Positions 11,085 to 20,942 of a DNA stretch of 64,000 bases are shown here, one piece after another; the stretch's first letter is position 1, and each line of letters starts with the position of its first letter. The stretch is taken from assembly GCA_033557465.1 (NCBI GenBank), contig CM066045.1, positions 137,661,596 to 137,725,595 of the forward strand. The letters run 5' to 3'. Below the pieces are notes generated by a model. It made no database searches, had not been told where the DNA came from, and worked only from the letters and a program-made list of their open reading frames with translations. The DNA comes from Ichthyophis bannanicus. Taxonomy: Eukaryota; Chordata; Amphibia; Gymnophiona; Ichthyophiidae. Position numbers and translations under genes: made by a program.

Positions 11085-13514
11085 TAGCTACTTATTTTAT
11101 TTATTTATATGAGTGTTTTTATACTGCCTTATCAATAAATGAAAGCAGTTTACATAGAACTAAATAATGTACATGAAACAAAGGAAACTCAAAAGAACTG
11201 GTTATGAGTACAGTTAACAAGTTATAACATTGGAGGTATACATAAGGCTTAACTGAAGGCTAAATATCTGACAGTAGAATCATGTAACATAACTATTATG
11301 CATGTCATAAGAATTAAAAACATGGTAGCTGGTGATTATGTAGGGTAGATGTTATTTCTGTCTGTCTTCTCTCTGTAATGTTCTGAGAATAAGTATGTTT
11401 TAAGTCGTTTTCTAAATGTGGAGAGTCATTTGTGGTGCTTAGTTTGTCTAGAGTGATTTCCATAGAACTGCTAAGGAGAATGTGAAGGCTCTGTTGCTTC
11501 TCGCATGATTGGTTTTCCTAAATTCAGGTAGAATGGCTGGCGTGTTTTGTGCACCGTCTCTCATTTGCCTGTTGTTTGGTATGGTGGATATAAGGAAATT
11601 TAAATAGGTGAAGGACAGGTTGTGTAGTAGTTTGAATGTTATCATTATGGACTTGAATTTTATTCTGCTTTCAATAGGTAACCAGTTGGAGTATGGGGGT
11701 TTTATGTTCTGATTTTGGAAACCAAGGGAGCACACATGCTCTGGCATGTTGGACTATCTTAAGTTCAAAGCTTGTTTTGAGAGGTCTTGTACGATTCTAT
11801 TACAGAAGTCAAAGTGTGGTGAAATCATTGACTGGAGTACTGTGTGGAAGTCGTTGGGTGATAGTAAGAGTCTCAGCTGCCAGAGGATTTTTATCTTGTT
11901 GTATATTGCTTTGGTCATTTTATGGATATGTGACGCTAGGTTCAAATTTTGGTCCAAGGTGTTTCCTAGATATCTTACTTTGTTTCTTAATACCAGTGAT
12001 GCTTCCTTGATCTTTAATTGTGGCAGTGGATGGAAGTCTTTATGTTTGGAAATGAATAGTACTTCAGTCTTTTGTAGGTTTATCCTAAGATCGTGAAAGT
12101 TAGGCCATTCTGAGATTTCATCGAATACTTTAGTTATCCGCTAGGTGTTGGGTTGGGCTGGATTATATGGGAGATAAAACATAATGTTGTCCGCATATAT
12201 ATATTGTAACATACATTATATTTTTGAAATATATTGCATATTGGTTGAAGATAAATATTAAATTGTAAAGATGAAAGGGATGAGCCTTATGGTATGCTAT
12301 GATGTTGACTGTAGGGTTTTGATGAGGCTTAAGCTATCTTGACTTGCTGGGTACGATCCAGTAGGTATGATTTAAACCATTGCAGGGTCGATCTGCCAAT
12401 TTCAATCTGTTGGAACCTGGCTATGAGGGTGTTGTGATTAATGGAATCAAAAGCAGCTGAAACTTCCAAAAATATTAATATGAAGTATTGCTTGGTTTCT
12501 CTATTTCCTTCAAGAACTTGTCAATGCAAGACATAAGCAGTGTTTCAACACCGTGCCCTGGTCTGAAGCCATGTTGATGTGGATCAAGAGGGACGTGCAT
12601 ATCCATAGGATCCTGGAGTTGTGTTTGGACGATCTTCTCCATTATTCTAGCTATAAAAGGAAGGCTGGATATAAGTCTGTAGGAATTAGGGCATGTTTTG
12701 TCTAGGGAACTATATTTTAGGAAGGGAAGGATAGTTGTTCTTTTTTTCAATTATTTATTTATGAAAATTTTACAATTATACAGTAAATTTACAGTATAAA
12801 AAAATACAAGAAGTACAATCATAATAATCTAAAGCAAACAGTAAAGAGTATATCAGCCCACATCTCGGGGACACATATAAACAATGTATTAAGAAATAAA
12901 TTCAAAGGAAAACAAAGCAAGGGACTAATAACCAAATGGAAAGAAATCCCTAGCCAACTTGACAGCCTGATGAGACTACTCCCTTCCCCCAGGTGAAACA
13001 GACAAGAGAAATCTGTAAAACTGAGAAATCAATGTGCCTTTTCCTTTTCAAGAATCCATTTTTCCATTTCTGAAGAAGACAAAAATACAAATTTATCATA
13101 CCCTAAAGAGGTGTTGTTGTATTGATGGAGGTGATGATACGTTCCAGCTGTTCAGTATTGATTTGGGTAAACGCATGCCAGAGTGGGAGGTCAGCAAGAA
13201 TGATGGAATCTGGTTTTGGTGTATTACAGGCTGGTAATTTCATTATGTTCATGTAATAGTTAGCGAACACTTGTGGTTGATAGGGATATGGGTGTCTTCT
13301 GGGTTGGGTGTTCTGATGAGAGTTTTCATAATATCAAACAGTTCCCTCGGGCAATTTACAGATTTCATTATTAGATTTGTGTGATAGGTTTTCTTGTCAT
13401 TAATCATTCCTCGGTATATATGGAGAGTGCCCATATATATGCTTCTGTCTTTTGGTGACTTGGTAGTTCTCCATTTGCATTCTAGTTTTCTTAAATGCCT
13501 TTTTATGTTTCTTA
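11085..13514 (-). mobile_element. L2-clade LINE, decayed, interrupted
   Basis: The 3' end lies at 11,085-11,160 (TTATTTATTTATATG tail and AAGCAGTTTACAT stem). Moving 5' on the minus strand come a C-terminal region (11,747-11,448), a segment with ISPHFDFCNRIVQ (11,957-11,754), a fingers region with YRLISSLPFIARIMEK and HQHGFRPGHG (12,750-12,475), and a linker with NCPRELFDIMKTLI (13,434-13,249). This is the order expected for L2/CR1-group ORF2. Several frameshifts and stops make it a pseudogene. It is split by a LINE tail at 12,741-13,095 and cut by a long-TIR element at 13,515. Confidence 0.75.
12741..13095 (-). mobile_element. LINE 3' UTR insertion (minus strand)
   Basis: A T run at 12,741-12,747 (poly(A) on the minus strand) is followed by ~350 bp of A-rich UTR-like sequence that interrupts the L2 reading frame. 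L2 coding similarity resumes near 13,100. It resembles in style the 5'-truncated L1 tails at 50,721 and 59,969. The right boundary is approximate and no target duplication was found. Confidence 0.45.
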
Positions 13515-13709
13515 GGGGTATGTTTACTAAACCATCCTAATGTGCGCCCAGCGCTAGTATGCAGGATGCCATATAAGGAGTGGGCGTTTCAGTCTTAACC
13601 TAGCAAACCGGGATTATCGCGTGCTCATGTGCGCCACGCACATTAGCGCACGAGGAACGCACACGGGAAGCATAAGCAGGCGCGCTGATGTGCAAACAGA
13701 GTAACAGGG

Positions 13710-13770
13710 CTGCAGTACAATGGTGAAGACATTAACAGATGGTGCAGGGGTCATGGGTTCAATCCCCCAC
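13710..13770 (+). repeat. tRNA-like module
   Basis: An A-box-like CAGTACAATGGTGAAG and a B-box-like GGTTCAATCCC (13,756-13,766) are spaced about as in a tRNA gene. No cloverleaf or CCA end is evident, so this is a tRNA-derived or tRNA-mimicking repeat rather than a gene. Confidence 0.5.
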
Positions 13771-14119
13771 TGTGCCCAATGAATTATGCTGGCTGAGGCA
13801 CTACCTGTTATGTGTAATATTGCATTATGAGGCATTTTAATTTTATTTTAATTACTGCTGCTAGCAAATGCACCCTCAAAGCACTGTAACATAAGGTGCT
13901 GCATACGGCACCCCATAAGGTACCCCAGAGGGCACATTTTAAAGTGCACTGGCCGCCACGGCACCCTACAATGTTGCTTAAAGGGTGGCCTAGAGGGCGC
14001 CATATAGGGTGCCCTATGAGGCACGGCAAGGTCATAGCACTGTTTTTGATGGCAGCACTGTGCATTTTAATGCATGGAAATGTTAAGTAGGTGCGCTGAC
14101 ACACAAGGAGAAACAGCAG

Positions 14120-14176
14120 TATAGCACAATGGTTAAGACACTGACTGATGGTGCAGGGGTCATGGGTTCAATCCCC
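14120..14176 (+). repeat. tRNA-like module
   Basis: TAGCACAATGGTTAAG at 14,122 and GGTTCAATCCC at 14,165-14,175. It is a second copy of the module at 13,710; the sequence after it (CACTGTGCCCAATGAAT) is also shared. Confidence 0.55.
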
Positions 14177-14279
14177 CACTGTGCCCAATGAATAAGGCTG
14201 GCTGAGGCACTACCTGTTATGTGTAATATTGCATTATGAGGCAATTTAATATTGTTTTAATTAGTGCTGCTAGCAAACA

Positions 14280-14560
14280 CACTCTCAAAGTGCTGTAACA
14301 TAAGGTGCCGCATCAGCCGCCCTATAAGGCACTCCAGAGGGAATACTATAAAGTGCACTGTCCGCCCAGGCACCCTATAATGTCCCCTATAGGGCACCCT
14401 ATAAGGCGCTCCATAGGACACCTTATAAGGCACCTTATACGGACTGTAACCATAAGGTGCCTCAGAAGGCGCTTTATAGGGTGCCCTATAAGGCGCCCTC
14501 TGAGGCACCATATGGTTACAGTACCCCGAGGGTGTTATGCTGGCAGCACTAATGTACATT
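14280..14560. repeat. Short palindromic GGCACCTTATA array
   Basis: Many degenerate 12-13-bp units of the type AGGCACCTTATA or GGCGCCCTATA appear in both orientations, giving a strongly self-complementary block. Related blocks occur at about 13,880-14,030, 23,790-23,970, 36,380-36,500, 40,560-40,640 and 46,975-47,110. Confidence 0.6.
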
Positions 14561-14685
14561 AAAAATAGACAATGCTTCAGACAGCCCTATCAAATAACCC
14601 CACTGTGGGTTTGAACCCATGACCTCTGGCTCTACAAGCAGTGAAGTAACCAGTGGGCTGTAGCTACATAGCTGCTAGCAAACCC

Positions 14686-16100
14686 CTGGCTGGCTGCAGA
14701 AGGACTGCACATCACCACACAAACAGTCTGCTGTGGTCACCAGGATAGGGTTAACCCACCCATACCCATGATGCACTGCACATGCAAATCAGCAGTCTAC
14801 AGATGATCACAAGATGGGGTATGCACCCCCACAGCACCCCGGCCTGGTAGGGGGAACTGACCGTGTGTGGCACTGGCACAGAGTAGCTACACACCGTCAC
14901 ATTGTGCAGGTACAGTACTCACCCTGAGGGTGAGGTAGGGCGCCCAGCACCAGGTCCACAGCAGAAATAGGACATGCTGCAGGACCCCAGCAGTGCTAAT
15001 GTCTGAGATAGGTAGTGTCTGCAGACACACCTTGGATACCTCTGTATTTCTCAGTCAAGGTTTAGCCCTTATGGACCCATAGGTGTATTATGTACCACCA
15101 CCCCTCTCCCTGCCCCCCCCCCTCTGGTGCTGAGGGTGGGAAACAGGGTCTCCCACCAACAGATCCACATTCTACCTCCCTGCAATGGTGGCAGTAGAGT
15201 GGACTATCAACCCCAGTCCTGCTGGGGAACAGACACCATACAGGACAGTCAATGCAGCTCTGTACACATCCATAAAGCAATAGCTGACAGACATTAGGCC
15301 TGGATATCCTAAGCTGCACCCCACCACTATCTGATATTCTCCTGCAGCAAGCCTTCAGCCGCTGCACCCTGCAAGGTGTTCCAGCAAGACACATACCAGC
15401 TGCAGACAGTCTGCTAGCTAGTCCATAGTGCATGTTCCTGGTGGAAATGCGTGCATCCAGAACTGGGAAGTCAGCATACACACCAAGCAGATAGGTCAGT
15501 GACTAGGCCCCAAAAGGGAACCCATAAATATCACATGAAAAAAATGCTACATAGCAGTATGGGGGAACCTAGCAATGCCGTGGTCACTGTTCAATCAGGG
15601 TGAGAGTGATCTCCCAGCAGAACATGGTGTGGCTTCCCTGTCTATGCAGGTGGTGGCCGGGCACTACAATGTCCCAGCCATTGCCCTATGCCCTGTGCAG
15701 ATGCATCCTGGCCAGGCCACCCTGTCCGGGCTATACCCATGGTACCTTGTTCCTCATTATGCACATTGGGAGGCTAATACTGGCAACAGTGCTGGCAGTG
15801 TGGGCTGTGGAGGGTGTTTGCAGCCACCACACACTGGATAGACAGACACACACTCCCCACACCTATGCCAGCATTGTGCAACTATAGAGGTGTTTGGCAG
15901 CCCTGGCACCTGCACCAGTCCTGGGCACAGTGCAGGCATGGCTATGGTGCACAATACTTTAGGAGACACTCCCCAGGGTGGTAAACACTGTCAGACACCA
16001 GACCTGAAGCACATTCCACAGACATCAGAAACGTTGCTATGATGCAGCTCACTCAGCAAATTTTGATTAACTTAGGAATTGCTATCTGCCAGTAATCATG
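14686..16100. repeat. Shared internal module, copy 1
   Basis: A ~1.3-kb segment containing CATGATGCACTGCACATG, CGGCCTGGTAGGGGG and CACCCTGAG...CCCAGCACCAGGTCCACAGCA recurs at 37,213-38,740 and 39,648-40,510, and inverted in element 3 (44,920-46,220). Reading frames inside are not conserved between copies, so I do not call a gene. Confidence 0.6.
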
Positions 16101-16277
16101 GCAACCTTTTGATAGATGTGTACCGTATTCCCAGGTTTAGGATGGCATTGCTAAGGTATGCAAGTGCTAGTATTGGGAGATGCATGCAGGGCCCAATGTC
16201 CTGCCTCTCCAGGAGGCATTGGCTAACGGAGCCTGTGGGTGCGGGTGTGTCTGCCCCTGTTGACTGCTGCTTTACGG

Positions 16278-16470
16278 CAGAGGTTCCCAACTCCGGTCTT
16301 GGTGGGCCAAACACTGTTCGGGTTTTCATGCTGTCCCTACTGAATATGCATGAGACACATCTGCATACCATGGGGGTGGTGCATAGAGATGCAGCACAGC
16401 CATATTTAGTGGAGACAGCATGAAACCTGAATGGTGTTTGGCCCTCCAGGACTGCTTTTGGGAGACTCTG
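16278..16470. mobile_element. hAT-like palindromic MITE
   Basis: It begins CAGAGGTTCCCAACTCC and ends in the approximate complement, with the internal core GAATATGCATGAGACACATC. A related copy lies at 38,915-39,105. The 8-bp flanks match poorly, so the class is inferred from the termini. Confidence 0.5.
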
Positions 16471-16614
16471 CTCTAAGTAATGTGCATGTTTATGGTGTCT
16501 GTGCTCTGTCGGGTAAAATGTAGGCGTTTTGGGCATGTTTACGTTATCTGCACTAACAGTTCTGTCTGTAATACTACGTTTTAGTAGTGGGTAAAATATG
16601 GGGACTGGGTGGGC

Positions 16615-16690
16615 AGGAACCACAGCTGGGACTTGAACCTGTGACCTTCTGCTCTTGAACTCACTGGCTGTGTGCACTGCACCACTGTGT
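16615..16690 (-). repeat. tRNA-like module (minus strand)
   Basis: The plus strand reads GGGACTTGAACCTGTGACC, the complement of a B-box-like GGTTCAAGTCCC, with an A-box-like complement near CACCACTGTG. A sister copy is at 39,265-39,335. Confidence 0.5.
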
Positions 16691-17897
16691 TGCCACAGAA
16701 ATGATGCATTCCTGGGGATTCCATGACTGTACATCAGACAGGGCCTGTCTGTTGCAGTGCACGGCACCCACCTACACAGGGCTAGGCCATGGTCTGCTGT
16801 GGGCAGCTGCCACTGCCCCCTCCACCACCAGTACCCCTCTGCCACCATGCTGACATGCCCTTCTGCTGGTGGTGCTGGTGGTGCGCCATCTCAGGCCATC
16901 CAGTGTGCGGGTAGGCGGCTGCCTATGGTGTGGGTTCTGGGGTAGGGGTGCCTGCATAGACGTCCACGCTTCCCCCCCAACATCGCTTGCCAATGTTCTG
17001 TGCCCTTGGAGGTACCTGCTGGGTACTATCCCCTGTGACACTGTGATAAACACACTCATACCCATGTTGGGCCCTCATCAGTTGCTGTCTGGCTGCTGTA
17101 CGGTTTCAGCATTCCTAGGTGCCACCTAAGCATCTGCCTAGTCCGCACTGTGCCCAAGCTGCACCACAGCATGTGCCACCTGCAGCGCTCTGTATCCCAT
17201 TTCCAAGCATCTGTCCAGTTGGCCATTTCGACATGCCCGCCCTGCTGTTGCCACACATGTGCACGCCATAGTAAACCAGTCTGATGGTAAGGGAAACCCT
17301 GCACAGCGCAATTTCACTGTGGGCTCATTCACCTTGTATGGGGACGGAGCATGGACCCTTCCAAAATTAATATCCTTTTTTTGGTGCCTTCATGGGAGTG
17401 TTTTTTGATGTTTCCCATTGAGATCACTAATGCCCAGCTTGGTTATTTTATTTTTCCATTTTCTGCTGGTCCTTTTCACTGTTTATTTGCCCTTTTGTTC
17501 AGTGCACATGTATCACACTTATCACTTTTTTGTAGGTGTCCCTGATTTTGCTGTACATTGCTGACAGAAATGGTTTCTCTTCCCTTTAAATCAGCTCTAA
17601 TGCCAGGGTTTCACTGGCGTTAGTTTTGAGCCTCGGATTTCACAGCGTTAGTGTGCAGAGAGCCTCTCCCCTCCCACTCTCCACCCATTGGCCCCTTCTC
17701 TCCGCCCCTGGGGAGCCTTCCTCCGCCCTCCGGGAGCCTTTGCCCGCCTTCATCGCTCGTTTTCGCCGCGGCGTGCATTATCGCGCAATAAGGTACCTGT
17801 GCGCCACAAGATGCGACATTATCACGCGAGAAGGTACCTTATCGTGCGATAACGTCGCAGAGTGCACTTTAAGACGGTTTAGTAAACATACCCCTTA

Positions 17898-18720
17898 GTT
17901 CCTGAGTGTACCATATCTCCAATATCAAATCTTATAATATACTTTATCACATCTATGCTGATGATGTGCTGCTTTACACTCCCTTTTCCACGGTTAATCC
18001 AAATTACTCTGGAATCATAGACTGCTTCAATGCAGTAGTGGACTGACTGAAACTACATAACCTGAGAGTGAACTGCAAGAAATCTGAGGTTCTCTTCATC
18101 TCTAAGGACCCATCATTCATACCTCCTCCCACTTTACAAATAAGGGATGCTCAGCTGAACACTAAGCAAGAGGTCCGATACCTCGAGATCACCTTAGACC
18201 AAACATCTAACAATGGAACCACATATAAATAATAACACTAGAGCAATATACCTAAAACTATGAACCCTTCGTCAACTGCGCCCCTTGCTTGAAGCTTCCG
18301 CACTGTATTCCAATCATTGATCACTCCTCATTTTGATTACATAAATATCATTCTTCACGGTCTCCCAGACTGCGCAATTCACCCCCTGCAACTGCTATGA
18401 ATACTGCAGCATGAATTATGATTGGAGCCTCAAGATATGAACATACAACCCCTATCCTGAGAAAACTACATTGGCTTTCCATTGTTAGCTGTCTCAAGGC
18501 TCTACATTCAAAATACTACAGAACCTCTCTGCAATTGCCCTTGAAGAGTTCTTACAATGGACACTGGAAAATAGAGTCAGAAGGTCTACTATGGCAAAAA
18601 TTCTCTTAGTCCCATCCATAGTAAGAAAAAGATCCCAGTTTGTGAATAACCAAGCATTCAAAGTATACACACCACCTCTCTGGAACTCCCTCCCCCTCCC
18701 CTCCCCCCCCCCCCCCCACC
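17898..18720 (+). pseudogene. L2-clade reverse transcriptase C-terminal pseudogene
   Basis: Near 17,945-17,985 the plus strand encodes IYADDVLLYTP, an intact catalytic YADD context. It is followed by segments resembling the L2 thumb and C-terminal region, with multiple stops and frameshifts to about 18,600. A homopolymeric C tract lies near 18,688-18,718. It directly abuts the right end of long-TIR element 1. The L2 on the other side of that element is in the opposite orientation, so the two are not one continuous L2. Confidence 0.65.
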
Positions 18721-18721
18721 T

Positions 18722-19140
18722 CTAAACCGGATATTCAATGCCACGGCGACGGCATTGAATATTCAGTGATCGCTGCAGGGAGAGGAATCCGCTGAGGCTA
18801 ATCAGGTAGCAGCGATATTGGCTGCTGCACAGTTAGCAATTGATGCCTTAAAGGCGGGGTGAGGGTTTTCCTCATCTACCTTTAAGATGCCAATCGCTAA
18901 CTGGGCAGCATGCAATATCACTACTGCCCGGTTAGTGCCATTTCCTGCCTCCGCTCCACCCTGGAACACTCCTGACATGCCCCGAAGCTAACTGGATAGC
19001 ATCGGGGCTTGTAGGGGAGTTAGGAGGGGATATTCAATGGCACTAATCGTATAAGTGCTGTTGAATATCTGGTCTTAAGGCATTTACATTGTTTGCAGGG
19101 CTGTAAACTATGTAAATGCCTTTCAAATATCTGGACCTAA
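18722..19140. mobile_element. MITE-like element of the GATATTCAAT family
   Basis: It starts near CCGGATATTCAATGCC, contains ATATTCAATGGCACTAA with a complement GTGCTGTTGAATATC, and ends with GCATTTACATTGTTTGCAG...CTGTAAAC, paralleling 6108-6520. It is non-coding. Confidence 0.5.
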
Positions 19141-19980
19141 GTTCTTGGGCCTTTTCATTAAAGTTTTTCTGAATGTTTCCAAGGAAACTCAAAAAAGGAG
19201 GAAGGTCTTCCTGCTGTTGAGACTCCGAGTTTTATACCTGGGTGCCACATTTTTCTTAAATATCTATGTAAATATTTTGTCAAATATAAGGATGCTTCCT
19301 ATATTTTCTATGGGCCTTCATAGCTGTCTTTGTTTCGTAGTGATAAGATTGTACCATTAGACAGTTCAGTTTAGCCACTATAAGGTCCCTAAATAATTAA
19401 AGAAGTGTGCTTTCTGGATCTAGCTTATTTCCCTTTGTTATATTTTCTTTGGATTTGGATATCCACTCCTCACTGATATGTGTACTTATACACAAATGGA
19501 ATAGTATTTTACCTAATGTACAATGGAAAGTTTCTTTTTTTTTCTTCTCTTTTTTCCAATCTGTTATAAGCATCTCATGATTATTCTTGATGTAATATTT
19601 ATAAGAGTTGCATGAACATTTTAAGAATAATGGACATACCTGTGTGAAAATAAAGAATGAGTATGCAATTGTACTGAATAATGAAGAAATTATAAAATGT
19701 CAAAGGAGGTATGTATAGAACTGAAAGTCAGAGAGCAAATTGTTTAATGTTAGTAGCTGCTTTATCAGTGACTACAAACTGCTGAGACAAGATGAACCTT
19801 CTTATCCAAAACATCTGAACAAATACTTAAGGCACAAGGATGTTTTCACAAGTACAGGATCTTCTGTTCAGATAAGAAAAGTCTGTTCAATGAAAACTTG
19901 GCAAATGCTAGAACTCCTAGATAGCAAGCATTCCTACAAGGCAAGCTAGCCATTAATATATCTTTATAGAAACAAAAAAC
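19141..19980. other. AT-rich interval without recognisable features
   Basis: No repeat terminus, RNA gene box or credible coding region was recognised. Confidence 0.35.
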
Positions 19981-19983
19981 TAT

Positions 19984-20937
19984 TGTATGTCTGCAATGGA
20001 CAGAGAGAATTATAGACTGCAGCACAAAACAAAAACACTGCAACATCTCTACCCTCTCCTTGATCCACCACACTTCCATTCTGCACTCCAAGCCATTGTG
20101 CTCCCGCAACTTGACTACTGCAACTCGATTTACCAGGGTCTCCCACAAGCAGCACTACACCCACTATGAACTGCTTGCCACAAAACAGTGCATAAACATC
20201 TCTACCCTCTTCTTGATCCACCACACATCCATTCTGCACACCAAGCCATTGTGCTCCCGCAACTTGACTACTGCAACTCGATTTACCAGGGTCTCCCACA
20301 AGCAGCACTACACCCACTATGAACTGCTTGCCACAAAACAGTGCATAAACATCTCTACCCTCTTCTTGATCCACCACACATCCATTCTGCACACCAAGCC
20401 ATTGTGCTCCCGCAACTTGACTACTGCAACTCGATTTACCAGGGTCTCCCACAAGCAGCACTACACCCACTATGAACTGCTTGCCACAAAACAGCACGCA
20501 TCCTCCAAGGAGCAAGCAGACATCCTCAAACAATTCCACTGATACAAAACCCTCCTCCTGACTCACAAGGCCATACATGCTGACCACCCTCCACAATCAT
20601 CCAGTCCATCCTTCAAACGCCCCACCTTGACAGATCAAGATATGCCTCTACAAGAAACACCTTTGTCATCCAACACGCCAGAACCAAATTCAATCAACAG
20701 GCCTGTACCTGCGCATTCCAACTCGATGCACCTTCAATTTTGAAACTCACTGCCAGAACTGCTAAGAAATATCACCTATCTCAGCACCTTCAGAAAACAC
20801 CTCACCTCTTCTCCGAGCATTTCAGCCCCACCACATAATCCCCTTAGGACCACCATGACTGAAGCATACTGTATATAGATACCACCCCCCTAAATGTAAC
20901 TAAATCCTGAAATGTAAACTATGTACACAGTTGAATA
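19984..20937 (+). pseudogene. L2-clade ORF2 C-terminal pseudogene with internal triplication
   Basis: Position 19,987 opens a frame containing LPQLDYCNSIYQGLP, the conserved L2/CR1-group block downstream of the palm. The segment from 20,044 is then repeated with a 153-bp period (starts 20,044, 20,197, 20,350), ending near 20,492. Beyond it, 20,500-20,830 retains degraded C-terminal motifs (complement-like YASTRNTFVIQHAR region) in mixed frames. It is truncated 5' and broken by stops, so not functional. Confidence 0.65.
20044..20492. repeat. 153-bp tandem triplication inside L2
   Basis: The phrase CATCTCTACCCTC recurs at exactly 153-bp intervals three times. Because 153 is divisible by three, frames on both strands run through the array, which produces long but meaningless ORFs. 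Confidence 0.9.
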
Positions 20938-20942
20938 AAACA

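Larger units (their letters stand above)
13515..17894. mobile_element. Long-TIR element 1 (PIF/Harbinger-like, 4.38 kb)
   Basis: It starts GGGGTATGTTTACTAAACC and ends with the inverted complement, about 20-25 bp of clear TIR. TSD TTA occurs at 13,512-13,514 and 17,895-17,897, and 3-bp T/A-rich duplications are characteristic of PIF/Harbinger. Both ends have subterminal CG-containing repeats (ATTATCGCG, GATAAGGTACC). Inside are tRNA-like modules, palindromic GGCACCTTATA arrays, a hAT-like MITE and a ~1.3-kb module shared with the other two elements. No transposase was recognised, so it is probably non-autonomous. Confidence 0.7.

Noticed and set aside
15062..15481. 139-codon minus-strand ORF in the shared module as a conserved gene
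   Set aside because: The corresponding frames in the copies at 37.5-38 kb and 39.9-40.3 kb are broken or different, so coding conservation is not supported.
18688..18718. Poly(C) tract as a regulatory element
   Set aside because: Simple homopolymer drift; its length may also reflect sequencing.
19964..20596. A 210-codon minus-strand ORF and a 160-codon plus-strand ORF over the same bases
   Set aside because: Both are artefacts of the 153-bp in-frame triplication in an L2 remnant. The true L2 coding trace is the plus strand only.
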